From assembly GCA_947389015.1 (NCBI GenBank), contig CANDVA010000018.1:1-58648 (forward strand): DNA of 58,648 bases, read 5' to 3'. The position numbers were made by a program, and so were the translations under genes. The notes under the pieces were generated by a model. It saw nothing but the letters and a program-made list of their open reading frames with translations, had not been told where the DNA came from and searched no databases. Positions 24,888 to 34,325 of the stretch are shown here, in pieces; position 1 is the stretch's first letter, and every line of letters begins with the position of its first letter. Source of the stretch: an uncultured Clostridia bacterium. GTDB taxonomy: Bacteria > Bacillota > Clostridia > Oscillospirales > Ruminococcaceae.

Positions 24888-25520
24888 TCACTTTCCGTGA
24901 ACCTCCAGCACCAGCGCCGTACCCGAATGTACGGTTATCTCCGCTTTCTCGTCAACTATCTCGTTGCTTACGCCGACGGGAAGATCGTTTGTCAACGGGT
25001 GGTTGGTAATGGGATATTTCACGCCGTTCTCGGTGACGATAACGTTCTTCTCATACGCAAAAACAGACAGATATCCGTCGTATCTGGGTATCTCGACGCT
25101 CTCATCCGACATCAGAAAAAGCCTTGTGTCGTCGCCGAAAAGAACCCCGCTTATCCCGCGCATTTTGAAGTGATACAGCATCTGTATATTTGCGACGGTG
25201 TGATCTATCCTGCCGCCGAGCGCGCAGAAGAAACGCAGCTCGCTGCAGCCGTATTTCAGCGCGAAATCCGCCGCCAGCATAGCGTCGGTGTCGTCCTTTA
25301 CGGGTGAGACCTTCACGCACTCTACGCCCTCGGGAACCGCGGACTTTGCGCTGTCGAAATCTCCGACGACAAGATCGGGCGTTATCCCCGCCTCCAGCGC
25401 GATATCCAGTCCCCTGTCCGCGGCGATGACGAAGCCCTCCACAAGCTCCTTTTGCAGCCCGTTGCAGGGTGCTCCGCAGATTATCGAACAGATTTTTTTG
25501 TTTTTATCGTTCCCAGTCAT
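24888..25520 (-). CDS. thiN: Thiamine pyrophosphokinase
   Basis: A 210-residue enzyme transferring pyrophosphate from ATP to thiamine. The N-terminal part has FVIAADRGLDIALEAGITPDLVVGDFDS and PVKDDTDAMLAADFAL, the conserved Asp-rich active site; ALGGRIDHTVANIQML follows, and a beta-rich thiamine-binding domain closes the protein. The start overlaps the end of rsgA by 17 bases. In Bacillus rpe lies between rsgA and thiN; it is missing here. Confidence 0.94.
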   Translation of the reverse strand: MTGNDKNKKICSIICGAPCNGLQKELVEGFVIAADRGLDIALEAGITPDLVVGDFDSAKSAVPEGVECVKVSPVKDDTDAMLAADFALKYGCSELRFFCALGGRIDHTVANIQMLYHFKMRGISGVLFGDDTRLFLMSDESVEIPRYDGYLSVFAYEKNVIVTENGVKYPITNHPLTNDLPVGVSNEIVDEKAEITVHSGTALVLEVHGK

Positions 25521-26346
25521 TTATCTTGCTTGCCTCCTCAAACATTCTGAGATAGCTGTCATAGCGCGACCCCGCTATCTTTCCGTCCTCTACCGCCGCG
25601 CGCACCGCACAGCCCTTTTCCTTGACGTGAGCACAGTCCGCGAACGCGCAGTCTCCCAGATACTTTCCGAATTCGCGGAACGCGCCGTCCAGCTCGCCCT
25701 TTGGGATACGGCAGTATCGCTCCGTATCCACCGTTGAAAAGCCCGGGGTGTCCGCTATGTAGCCGCCTCCGCGTCTGAACAGCTCCACCTGACGCGTGGT
25801 ATGCCGTCCGCGCCCGAGCTTTTTACTGATATGCGCCGTCTCCAACGCCAACTCGGGATACAGCACATTCAGCAGGCTTGACTTTCCCACGCCGGAATTG
25901 CCGACAAACGCGGTTATTTTCCCCTCGATCAGCCCGCGCACCTCGTCCGCGCCCTCGCCCGTGAGATTGTCGACCGTGCAGACATCAATGCCGATACCGC
26001 GGTAGATATCCGGCAGATCTCCCGCGGTCTCAAGGTCGATCTTCGTGAACACGACAACGGGCTCAATTCCCTTGCTGTCCGCGATAGCGACGAGCTTATC
26101 CAGTATAAAGCGGTTCACCGCAGGCTCCGCGACGCTGTTCACGAACACTATCTTATCCAGATTGGCAAGCGGCGGTCGCACCAGAAAATTCTTCCGCTCG
26201 CGTATCTCGAAAATAACGGGCTCGGCGTTTTCTCCCGTCTCGACAAGCACTCGATCTCCCGCCACGGGGCTTATCCCTCTGTTGCGAAAAATGCCCCTCG
26301 CGGCGCATTTCACGCTTTCCTCCGCATAGCCGTCAAGGGCGTCCAC
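25504..26346 (-). CDS. rsgA: Ribosome small-subunit-dependent GTPase A
   Basis: Circularly permuted GTPase that checks 30S maturation. Seen: N-terminal OB-fold (GDRVLV), G4 VFTKIDLE, G1 AFVGNSGVGKSSLLNVL, G3 DTPGF, and the zinc-binding Cys-His cluster CAFADCAHVKEKGCAV near the end. The first canonical start is GTG at 26346, giving 280 residues, but family sequence (FEGIITKAVGGVYY) continues in frame for at least 13 codons upstream to about 26394-26403 without any ATG, GTG or TTG. The true start is therefore uncertain and may be non-canonical. Confidence 0.93.
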   Translation of the reverse strand: MDALDGYAEESVKCAARGIFRNRGISPVAGDRVLVETGENAEPVIFEIRERKNFLVRPPLANLDKIVFVNSVAEPAVNRFILDKLVAIADSKGIEPVVVFTKIDLETAGDLPDIYRGIGIDVCTVDNLTGEGADEVRGLIEGKITAFVGNSGVGKSSLLNVLYPELALETAHISKKLGRGRHTTRQVELFRRGGGYIADTPGFSTVDTERYCRIPKGELDGAFREFGKYLGDCAFADCAHVKEKGCAVRAAVEDGKIAGSRYDSYLRMFEEASKINDWER

Positions 26347-26426
26347 ATAGTAGACGCCCCCGACAGCTTTTGTAATTATTCCCTCAAAAGCTAAGGATAC
26401 TATTTCAATTACCCCCGATCGTCGGA

Positions 26427-28691
26427 TCAGTTCACACCCTGCAAAATGCTCGAGATGTTGCTGACGATATCGCTCTCGGTACGGCTGCTGCTTTCGTTCG
26501 GATCAACATAAACGGGACCCGAGCTTGATGATTCCGCAGGATTTGACGCGGGCTCGGATGTGGTAGTTGAGCTGCTCGACGAATTACCGCTATTCAGGAG
26601 CTCCGCAAACACATTCGGATTATATGCCGTCTGGCTCGGAGACTTCGGACCGTCATCGGTGAATACAACCGTTACCTCAATAAACAAATCCTCTCTGCTA
26701 GTTGCCGTAGACAACGCCTTGATAGACAGTACCTTAGTCTCTCCGGGCTTGCCCTTAACGTCGTATCTCAGAGTTTTCGAGCCGCTGAGACCGATATCCA
26801 TCGTAGCGGTGGAAGCCGCCTCGTCAAGCACGGAGTTAACGTAATACTTGAATTTGAACTCGCCCGAAGCGCCGTCGGGTATCTTTATCTCAACGGGCTG
26901 TGTAAATTCGGGAGTTTTACCCGAGCTTACCGTAAGCTTGATATCCTCGTTCTGATTGAGATAAGTGCCGACCTCCTTATCCTGCGCTATGACCTCTCCC
27001 TCGGGAGCGTCGCTGTCCTTCATCTCGATTATGGGATTTATCCTCAGCTCATCGCAGCGCTTACGTGCCTCATCAATAGGCAGCCCCACAAACTTTTCGA
27101 TATAAACGGGTGTGTTCTTCGGACCGAGACTTACGATTACTATTACCGTAGAATTTACCGGCGCGCGCTCGTGAGCGGCGGGGCTTGTTCTGATAACATA
27201 ATCCTTTGCGACTTCCTCGCTTTCCTCATAACGTATAGTGGGAATAAATCCGTCTCTGCGAAGCTGCTGATCGGCAGCGGTAACTGTCCTGTTAGTGAAG
27301 TCCTGTATCTCCTCCTGCTTAATGCCCTTGCTTACCTTAAGCGTGATAGTCGTACCCACCTTGACGCGTCTGCCCTCGGGCACCGACTGCTCGAATATCT
27401 GACCCTCCTCGTATTCGCTGAACTGCTGTACGGGTTCAAGGATGAAAAATTCGTTATCGGCGTACTTCAAGTAGATCTCATCCCAATCCTCTCCGAGAAA
27501 ATTCGGCATCGGGAACTCACCGTTCTGCGAAACAACTATCCCCAGACTGTTGTCACTCTCCGGCACGGAGGTGTTGGGCAGCAGATTGAGCCGATTTGAC
27601 ACAAGCGTCAGCACAAGGAATACCGTAGCGATAACAAACGCTGCACCCACTGCGAACAATATCGGTATGAGCGGACTGCGGCGTTCCTCGTACTCGTCGT
27701 CATCATCGTCATCGTCATCATATTCGTCGTCATCGTCGTAATAATCGGCGTTTTCCGCAACCTTTTTACGGCGCATCGTCTCCGTCTCAACGGCGGGATT
27801 GGCGCGGTCGGCATACTTCGCCGTGCCGTCGGTGGAGTTATATTTGTAGTCGAACACGATACCCGGATTCTTCTTGAAGTCCTCCAGATCGGTGATCATC
27901 TCGCCGGCAGTCTGATAACGCGCCGAGGGCTCCTTCTGCATAGCCCTGAGCACGATCTGCTCCAGTCCCTCGGGAATGGTCTCGTTTATCTCGGTAGGTC
28001 TCTTCGGGATGCTCTGCATATGCTTAAGCGCGATCGCGACGGGCGTATCGCCGTCAAACGGCTTTCTTCCCGTAAGCATTTCGTACAGCGCAACGCCCAC
28101 CGAATAAATGTCGCTTCTCTCGTCGGTGATATCTCCGCGAGCCTGCTCGGGACTGATATAATGAACCGAGCCGATAGTCTTCTCGGACATCGTCTTATTG
28201 TTCTCGCGGTTAAAGCGCGCAATACCGAAGTCCATGACCTTTATAGTGCCGTCACGCAGCAGCATGATATTGGAGCTCTTAACGTCGCGGTGAACGATAC
28301 CCCTGTCGTGGGCGTGCTGAAGAGCCTTCAGTACCTGCACGGTAAAATGCACCGCGTCGCGCCATTTCAGCACTCCCTGCTGCTCGATATAATCCGTCAG
28401 CGTTATCCCGTCGACATATTCCATAACGATAAACTGAACCTTATCGGTAAAGCCCACGTCGTAAATTTTCACAATATTCGGGTGGCTGAGTAGCGCGATA
28501 GCCTTGCTCTCGTTGCGGAAACGGCGCAGAAATTCCTCGCTGCCCGCAAACTCGGTTTTAAGAATTTTCACCGCGACGATCCTGTCCTCCTGAACGTCGC
28601 GCGCACGGTAAATATCCGCCATACCTCCGACGCCGATAAGCTCCAAAAGCTCGTAGCGTCCGTCCAGCTTTTTTCCGATGTTGTTATCCAT
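26427..28691 (-). CDS. prkC: Ser/Thr protein kinase with PASTA domains
   Basis: Eukaryotic-type membrane kinase, 754 residues. The kinase domain (about residues 8-275) has the P-loop GVGGMADIYRA, catalytic HRDVKSSNIML and DFGIAR. Then comes a run dominated by Asp and Glu, one membrane span (ILFAVGAAFVIATVFLVLTLV), three PASTA repeats that bind muropeptides in relatives, an Ig-like domain and a Ser/Thr-rich tail. It faces prpC in the same operon. Start ATG 28691 by family length; 28712 is an alternative. It has its own promoter with a leader of about 140 bases. Confidence 0.94.
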   Translation of the reverse strand: MDNNIGKKLDGRYELLELIGVGGMADIYRARDVQEDRIVAVKILKTEFAGSEEFLRRFRNESKAIALLSHPNIVKIYDVGFTDKVQFIVMEYVDGITLTDYIEQQGVLKWRDAVHFTVQVLKALQHAHDRGIVHRDVKSSNIMLLRDGTIKVMDFGIARFNRENNKTMSEKTIGSVHYISPEQARGDITDERSDIYSVGVALYEMLTGRKPFDGDTPVAIALKHMQSIPKRPTEINETIPEGLEQIVLRAMQKEPSARYQTAGEMITDLEDFKKNPGIVFDYKYNSTDGTAKYADRANPAVETETMRRKKVAENADYYDDDDEYDDDDDDDDEYEERRSPLIPILFAVGAAFVIATVFLVLTLVSNRLNLLPNTSVPESDNSLGIVVSQNGEFPMPNFLGEDWDEIYLKYADNEFFILEPVQQFSEYEEGQIFEQSVPEGRRVKVGTTITLKVSKGIKQEEIQDFTNRTVTAADQQLRRDGFIPTIRYEESEEVAKDYVIRTSPAAHERAPVNSTVIVIVSLGPKNTPVYIEKFVGLPIDEARKRCDELRINPIIEMKDSDAPEGEVIAQDKEVGTYLNQNEDIKLTVSSGKTPEFTQPVEIKIPDGASGEFKFKYYVNSVLDEAASTATMDIGLSGSKTLRYDVKGKPGETKVLSIKALSTATSREDLFIEVTVVFTDDGPKSPSQTAYNPNVFAELLNSGNSSSSSTTTSEPASNPAESSSSGPVYVDPNESSSRTESDIVSNISSILQGVN

Positions 28692-28839
28692 TTCTATCCG
28701 CCATTTCTCCATACTTCTCTGTCGGGAAATATCCCGCTGCGCCCGCCGTATGGTACAGACGCCGTTGTCCCCTTGCCGATGTTGGTTAAGCTTAATACTT
28801 GGAAATATAAAATAATGTTTGGAGAAAACCCCACATTAA

Positions 28840-28868
28840 ATAATACCACTATTTCAACAAATTGTCAA
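28840..28868 (-). promoter_or_regulatory. Promoter of prkC
   Basis: On the minus strand TTGACA (28863-28868), 17 bases, TATTAT (28840-28845). It gives prkC-rsgA-thiN an internal start. Confidence 0.8.
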
Positions 28869-28869
28869 T

Positions 28870-29023
28870 ACACATAAAATCCCTTGGCAGGAAAAATCGC
28901 CTCGAAAAATCACGGATTTTAAACAAAATGTGTATTATTTCAAAGAATTTTTAGCTGTTCTTCGCTTATTTTTCATAATATGAAAAGTAATATACAAAGG
29001 AAATTTGTACAAACTAACAAATT
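28870..29023. other. AT-rich stretch between prpC and the prkC promoter
   Basis: Within the 330-base gap between prpC and prkC only the promoter above is recognisable. The rest is AT-rich, without a reading frame, a strong hairpin or a repeat that I can defend. Confidence 0.5.
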
Positions 29024-29761
29024 TTAAGGTATCAGCAGCGCGACAGATACATTATCGTGACCGCCGTTCTCGTTAGCGTACTTAACCAGATTATCGCAGC
29101 ACTCCTCGGGATCGGAATCGAAGCAGATATCCAATAAGTCCATATCGTCGCCGTATGCCGAAAGTCCGTCGCTGCACAGCAGCACCATATCGTCCTTTCC
29201 CAGCGGAAGCTCGAAGTAGTCGGGAGTAACGTCGCTCTCCGCCCCGATCGCGCGGGTTATCTTGTTGCGCTTCGGGTGATTTCTCGCCTGCTCCTCAGTG
29301 ATCTCGCCGCGGTCGACAAGCTCACGCACGTGCGAGTGATCCTTGGTGATCTGCCGAATGCACTCGTTGTCCGCGTCCGCGAACAAATGATACCCCCTGC
29401 TGTCGCCGACGTTGACGATATAAGCCGTACCGCCGAACACGATACACGCGACGCAGGTCGTGCCCATTACCTCGTGAGCGTGCATTTTCGCGGTATCCCA
29501 AACCACGCTGTTCGCCGCGACGACGCTCGTTATCAGCAGATTTCTGACGGAGTTCCTGCTCATCTTCTCGGAGAAGTTCCGCTTTATCCTATCCGATATC
29601 AGGTCGACCGCGAGCTTGCTTGCGAGACCGCCCTCGCTCTCGCCGCCCATACCGTCGCACAGCACCGCCGCGCAGGCATTTTCGGTGAGCATTTCACCCC
29701 AAACGTTGTCCTGATTTTCCGTGCGTACAAGTCCTATATCCGTCTTAGTAAAGATGTTCAT
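29024..29761 (-). CDS. prpC: PP2C-type Ser/Thr phosphatase
   Basis: A 245-residue metal-dependent phosphatase that reverses PrkC phosphorylation. The PP2C motifs DIGLVRTENQDN, LCDGMGGESEGG, VNVGDSRGYHL, ITKDHS and GGHDNVSVALL are all present with their Asp residues. ATG at 29761 has GGGGTG upstream; an in-frame GTG nine bases earlier lies inside it. It lies between rlmN and prkC as in other Firmicutes. Confidence 0.96.
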   Translation of the reverse strand: MNIFTKTDIGLVRTENQDNVWGEMLTENACAAVLCDGMGGESEGGLASKLAVDLISDRIKRNFSEKMSRNSVRNLLITSVVAANSVVWDTAKMHAHEVMGTTCVACIVFGGTAYIVNVGDSRGYHLFADADNECIRQITKDHSHVRELVDRGEITEEQARNHPKRNKITRAIGAESDVTPDYFELPLGKDDMVLLCSDGLSAYGDDMDLLDICFDSDPEECCDNLVKYANENGGHDNVSVALLIP

Positions 29762-29811
29762 AAAACACACCCCATTTTAGTGTAAAGTCGACAGTCTGTT
29801 AATATTCAAAG

Positions 29812-30843
29812 TTAACTGTTATCCGTTCTGTCGTCGCGACGAAGCTGACCGCAGGCGGCGTTGATATCAGCGCCGAGCGTTCTGCGAACCGTCGCGTTTA
29901 TACCGGCTCCGAGGAGCTTTTTTCGGAAGCGCTCCACATAGCGACTTTTCTTGAATTCCCGTTCCTTTATCTCATTTATCGGTATAAGGTTTACATGGCA
30001 GTTTTTTCCGCCGAGCAGCCTTATCAGCTCGTCCGCGGACTCGTCCGTGTCGTTCACGCCCTCGATAAGCGAATATTCGAAGCTGATACGCCGCCCCGTC
30101 GCCGAAAAATAATCGTCGCAAGCCATCATCAGCTCCGCGAGGTTATAGCGGTTGTTTATCGGCATTATCGCGCTCCGCTTTTCGTCGGTCGCCGCGTGAA
30201 GAGATATCGACAGCGTGACCCCGAGCTTAAGCTCCGCGAGCCTGTATATCCCGTCCACCACGCCGCAAGTCGACAGCGACAGATGACGCAGGCTCATTCC
30301 GCTGCCCTCGGAGTTCAGTATTCGTAAAAATTTGACCACGTTATCAAAGTTATCCAGCGGCTCTCCGATACCCATAAGCACTATGCTGTTTACGGTTCTC
30401 CCGCTGTCGCGCTCGCTCTCGTATATCTGGAGGAGCATTTCGCTCGGCTCAAGATTGCGCACCCAGCCCGCTATCGTTGAGGCGCAGAACCTGCACCCCA
30501 TTTTGCAGCCTACCTGCGTTGAGATACACAGGCTGTTGCCGTGCTTGTACTCCATTAAGACCGATTCGACCGCCTCGCCGTCGAAAAGCCCATATAGATA
30601 TTTTACCGTATTATCTATCCGACTTACAAGTCTTTTTTTGATATTTAGTGACTTTATACAAAATTTTCTTGATAGCTCCTCTCGAAATTGTGCAGAAAGA
30701 TTACTCATCTGTGAAAATTCCGTTACTTTCTTCACGTGAAGCCAATCGTAAATCTGCTTCGCGCGAAAGCTCTTCTCGCCCATTGCGCATATCTCGCTCG
30801 TAAGCTCATCTCTGTCAAGGGACAGTATGTCAATTTTTTCCAT
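29812..30843 (-). CDS. rlmN: 23S rRNA (adenine-2503-C2)-methyltransferase
   Basis: Radical-SAM enzyme, 343 residues, methylating A2503 of 23S rRNA and A37 of some tRNAs. The 4Fe-4S cysteines are in CKMGCRFCAST, with IVLMGIGEPLDN, SLHAATDEKRSAIMP and a C-terminal cysteine near NAACGQL that completes the methyl-cysteine mechanism. Two overlapping functions of the N-terminus (FRAKQIYDWLHVK) also fit. Confidence 0.97.
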   Translation of the reverse strand: MEKIDILSLDRDELTSEICAMGEKSFRAKQIYDWLHVKKVTEFSQMSNLSAQFREELSRKFCIKSLNIKKRLVSRIDNTVKYLYGLFDGEAVESVLMEYKHGNSLCISTQVGCKMGCRFCASTIAGWVRNLEPSEMLLQIYESERDSGRTVNSIVLMGIGEPLDNFDNVVKFLRILNSEGSGMSLRHLSLSTCGVVDGIYRLAELKLGVTLSISLHAATDEKRSAIMPINNRYNLAELMMACDDYFSATGRRISFEYSLIEGVNDTDESADELIRLLGGKNCHVNLIPINEIKEREFKKSRYVERFRKKLLGAGINATVRRTLGADINAACGQLRRDDRTDNS

Positions 30844-30858
30844 AAATTCTCCAAAACG

Positions 30859-32178
30859 CTATCTGATACGCCTGAACGACGCGGTAAAGAACCCGTCGCC
30901 GCCGTCCTCCTCGGGAAAGAACGTTCTCATCGGGCTGTTATCCGCGCCCGCGTAAGGAATAGGCTGCACAATAGGCGAGAAATCGGGATGAGTATTTGCG
31001 AACTCCTGCGCCACCTCGTCGTTTTCCGCGCGGGACAGCGTACAGGTCGAATACACCAACGTGCCGCCCTTTTTTACATACTGCGCCGAGACGTCCAGAA
31101 TGGCTTTCTGAAGCCGTGGAAGCTCCTCAAATTCTTTCTCGTCCTTGTACTTTATCTCCGGCTTGCGGCGTATCACACCAAGTCCCGAGCACGGCACGTC
31201 GCACAACACCTTGTCCGCCTGCGGAAGCTCCTCGTTGAACTTTGCCGCATTGTTCTGCCGCGGCTCGATAATGCGCAGTCCGAGACGTTCCGCGCCCTTT
31301 GCGATAAGTCCCGCGCGCGCATCGTACAGATCCATTGAGATAACGCGCCCGTTGTTGCCCATAAGCTCCGCCATTGTAAACGATTTCCCTCCCGGAGCCG
31401 CACAGATATCCAGCACCGTCTCGTTGACTATCGGCTTGAGCGTCAGACAGCAGAGCTGGCTCGACACGTCCTGAACGTGGAAAAGCCCGTCCCTATACGC
31501 CGCGGATTTTTCGATATCGCCCGTTTTCTCCAATCTTACGCACCCCGAAAGACGCGGATTTACGGACGCTTTTATGCCCTCTTTTTTCAGCAGCTTCACC
31601 AATTCGTCGTCGGTGACCTTAGTATTATTTACCCTCGCGAATATCGGCGGCGCTCCCAGCGACGCCTTCAGCGCCTTAGCCGCGAAATCCTCACCGTACT
31701 CAACAGTCCACTTACGCGTTATCCACTGCGGACAGGAATACTCGATCGACAGTTTCTCGGCGGGGTCAAGCCCGTCGTAATCCACTTTTTTTCCGTTCCT
31801 GATAAAGTTGCGCAACATACCGTTTACAAAACCTTGAGCGCTGAATAAATGCAGCTTTTTGCACAGCTTGACGCTCTCGTTGACCGCGGCGCTCTCGGGC
31901 ACGGACGGCATATATAATATCTGATATAACCCAGCACGGAGTATCAAAACAGCCGTCGGGTCGATCTGGGAAAACGGCAGCCTGCTGTTCTGCGCGATAA
32001 TGTAATCCAGCGTCATTTTCCGCTCGGTCACGCCGTAGAACAACGCCGCCGCGAAAGCCTTGTCACGCTCCGACAAGCCCGATTCCGTCAGCGCGTTGTC
32101 CAGCAGGATATTGGAATATGATTCGCTGCTCTCCATTCTCAGCAGCAGCTTGATGACCGTAAGCCGAGCGTCAGCCAT
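30859..32178 (-). CDS. rsmB: 16S rRNA (cytosine-967-C5)-methyltransferase
   Basis: A 439-residue protein with an N-terminal NusB-like RNA-binding domain (FAAALFYGVTERKMTLDYII) and a C-terminal SAM methyltransferase domain. The SAM loop is DICAAPGGKSFTMAEL; the catalytic cysteines appear in CDVPCSGLGVIRRKPE and VYSTCTLSRAENDEV. It precedes rlmN by 15 bases. Confidence 0.96.
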   Translation of the reverse strand: MADARLTVIKLLLRMESSESYSNILLDNALTESGLSERDKAFAAALFYGVTERKMTLDYIIAQNSRLPFSQIDPTAVLILRAGLYQILYMPSVPESAAVNESVKLCKKLHLFSAQGFVNGMLRNFIRNGKKVDYDGLDPAEKLSIEYSCPQWITRKWTVEYGEDFAAKALKASLGAPPIFARVNNTKVTDDELVKLLKKEGIKASVNPRLSGCVRLEKTGDIEKSAAYRDGLFHVQDVSSQLCCLTLKPIVNETVLDICAAPGGKSFTMAELMGNNGRVISMDLYDARAGLIAKGAERLGLRIIEPRQNNAAKFNEELPQADKVLCDVPCSGLGVIRRKPEIKYKDEKEFEELPRLQKAILDVSAQYVKKGGTLVYSTCTLSRAENDEVAQEFANTHPDFSPIVQPIPYAGADNSPMRTFFPEEDGGDGFFTASFRRIR

Positions 32179-32409
32179 AGCATACCTCCGAAATTACTTG
32201 TGATCCGCCTCAAAAAAGCGGTATTTTCTGAACCGAAAACGAGGCATTTTTTAACACGTTAAAACCCAATAAAAAAGCAGTATATAAAAAGCTTCAAAAC
32301 CGCTTTACAACACAAAATACTAGCATTGCAAAACACGAAAAAAACCTTCAAAAATCCGCTCCGGAATCGACAGTAAAATTACGTAAAAAAAGCGGTAAAA
32401 AAACAGCCG
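32179..32409. other. A-rich gap between fmt and rsmB
   Basis: This 231-base stretch is strongly A-rich on the plus strand (U-rich in the operon transcript). No gene or clear terminator is seen; a few GCGG/CCGC pieces could pair. It is the largest gap within the otherwise tight remA-rlmN operon. Confidence 0.5.
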
Positions 32410-33363
32410 CTATTTTTCGCCCAAAACCATGCCCTCGGAAAGCTTCTTTCCGCGCAGGAACGCTTCGGTCCGCATACGTTTTCCGCCCTCGGGCTGAACC
32501 TCGGTAAGCTCCACGCAAACTCCGTCTCCGCATACTACCGCAAACGCTTTCGCGTCGGCGACAGCGCCCGCGGGCAGTCCGCTCGTCCTCTCCGTCAGCC
32601 GCGACCTATACACCTTGAGCCTCTTCCCATCGAGGAACGTATAACAGCACGGCACATCCGCCATTGCGCGGATAAGGTCATAGACCCGTTTCGCGGGCAG
32701 CGTAAAGTCGATATTCAGCTCCTCCTTGGTGATCATCTGCGCATAGCTAGGCTCGCGGCAGTAGGTCTGCGCCGACCGCACCGCGGTGCCGTTTTCAAGC
32801 CGTACAAGCGTCTCCGCCATAAGCTCTCCGCTGATTTTAGAGAGTATCGCCGCCAACTCCGTACCCGTCATCTCGGGCGTTATTACAACGTCCCGCCGCA
32901 TGATGATGTCGCCCGTGTCAAGCCCCTCGTCCATCATCATAGTGCATAAGCTCGTCTCGGTCTCGCCGTCCTGAATGCAGCGCTGTATCGGCGCCGCTCC
33001 GCGGTATTTCGGCAGCAACGAGGCGTGTGCGTTTATGCATCCGTACTTCGGCAGCTCAAGTATCTCCTTGGGCAGTATCTGCCCGTAAGCTACGACGATT
33101 ATAGCGTCGGGGTTTATCTCGCGAAGCACTCTCAGCGACTCCTCCGCGTCTTCGCCCTTACGCAGCGAGCGCGGCTGATATACGGGGATATCGTTCGCGA
33201 CAGCAAAGTCCTTGACGGGCGAGGTCATTATCTGCTTTCCGCGGTTTTTCGGCTTGTCGGGCTGCGTAAATACCGCGCATATCTCGTTTCCGACCGCTTT
33301 CAGCACCTCGAGTGTATTTACCGAAAACTCGGGAGTGCCCATAAAAACCAATCTCATATTCAT
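32410..33363 (-). CDS. fmt: Methionyl-tRNA formyltransferase
   Basis: A 317-residue enzyme that formylates initiator Met-tRNA. N-terminal Rossmann domain with MRLVFMGTPEFSVNTLEVL, the active-site region INAHASLLPKYRGAAPIQ (Asn, His) and DEGLDTGDII with the conserved Asp. The start overlaps the def stop (TAATG). Pairing with def is functionally logical, since deformylase removes the formyl group later. Confidence 0.97.
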   Translation of the reverse strand: MNMRLVFMGTPEFSVNTLEVLKAVGNEICAVFTQPDKPKNRGKQIMTSPVKDFAVANDIPVYQPRSLRKGEDAEESLRVLREINPDAIIVVAYGQILPKEILELPKYGCINAHASLLPKYRGAAPIQRCIQDGETETSLCTMMMDEGLDTGDIIMRRDVVITPEMTGTELAAILSKISGELMAETLVRLENGTAVRSAQTYCREPSYAQMITKEELNIDFTLPAKRVYDLIRAMADVPCCYTFLDGKRLKVYRSRLTERTSGLPAGAVADAKAFAVVCGDGVCVELTEVQPEGGKRMRTEAFLRGKKLSEGMVLGEK

Positions 33364-33827
33364 TATTCGTCGTCCTCCTCGTCCTCGACCCACTCAATAA
33401 CCTTATCCTCGTACAAAATTCCGTTCAGATGGTCTATCTCGTGACAGAACGCCCTCGCCAGCAGTTCCTTGCCGCGGTACTTCACGGGTCTGCCGAAACG
33501 GTCGAGCGCCTTTACGCGAACGTGCGCGGGGCGCTTTACAATACCGCGCTTACCCTCGCAGGAAAGACAGCCCTCGGGTTCGTATTGCCTGCCCCACATT
33601 GCCGTTATGACGGGGTTCACAAGCTCTATCTTACCGCTGCCCGTATCTATGACGACAACGCGCTTGAGCACGCCTATCTGCGGCGCGGCAAGCCCTATAC
33701 CTTCGGCGCTGCACATAGTCTCGTACATATCATCCAACAGGATACCGAGCTCCTTGTCGAATTCCGTGACCTCATCGCAGCGCTCGCGCAGTACGGGATC
33801 GCCGAATTGCAGTATATCACATATCAT
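33363..33827 (-). CDS. def: Peptide deformylase (copy 1)
   Basis: Metalloenzyme of 154 residues removing the N-formyl group from nascent proteins. All three family motifs are intact: GIGLAAPQIG, EGCLSCEG and HEIDHLNG, supplying Cys and two His ligands plus the catalytic Glu. Overlaps fmt by one base and copy 2 by four. A terminal acidic run (VEDEEDDE) is unusual for the family. Confidence 0.96.
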   Translation of the reverse strand: MICDILQFGDPVLRERCDEVTEFDKELGILLDDMYETMCSAEGIGLAAPQIGVLKRVVVIDTGSGKIELVNPVITAMWGRQYEPEGCLSCEGKRGIVKRPAHVRVKALDRFGRPVKYRGKELLARAFCHEIDHLNGILYEDKVIEWVEDEEDDE

Positions 33828-34300
33828 TTTCTCGCCTCCGCGCGTTCGGGAATATCCTGCTTCACCCTGTCGATGAACAGAATTCCCTCCAGATGATCAA
33901 GCTCGTGACAAAGCGCTCTCGCGAGCAATCCCTCACCCTTGACAGTGAACTCGCTGCCATGGCGGTCAAACGCCTTGACCGTGACCTTCATCGGGCGCTC
34001 CACCTCGCACCATTCCCCCGGCGCGGACAGACAGCCCTCGTTGCCGATCTGAACGCCGTGCTGCTCGACTACAACGGGGTTTACAAGCTCTATCGTTCCC
34101 TTTCCGTCGCGCACGTCGATAACGACCACTCTTCGGAGCAAGCCGACCTGCGGCGCGGCGAGACCCACCCCGTCCGCGCTCTGTAAGGTCTCCGTCATAT
34201 CGTCCAGCAATATGCCGAGCTTTTCGTCAAAGCTCGTGACATCTCTGCATTTTTTCCGGAGAATATCCTCCCCGAATTTAACTATCTCTCTTAAAGCCAT
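33824..34300 (-). CDS. def: Peptide deformylase (copy 2)
   Basis: A 158-residue paralogue directly upstream of copy 1, with intact motifs GVGLAAPQVG, EGCLSAPG and HELDHLEG. The two copies differ at many positions, so the duplication is old. ATGA overlap with copy 1 implies coupled translation. Both should be active; a division of labour cannot be read from sequence. Confidence 0.96.
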   Translation of the reverse strand: MALREIVKFGEDILRKKCRDVTSFDEKLGILLDDMTETLQSADGVGLAAPQVGLLRRVVVIDVRDGKGTIELVNPVVVEQHGVQIGNEGCLSAPGEWCEVERPMKVTVKAFDRHGSEFTVKGEGLLARALCHELDHLEGILFIDRVKQDIPERAEARK

Positions 34301-34325
34301 TTCGCTGTCCCCTTTTTAATTTATT

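Noticed and set aside
27608-27814. Met/Thr-repeat frame inside prkC
   Set aside because: It is the Asp-codon run of PrkC read in another frame.
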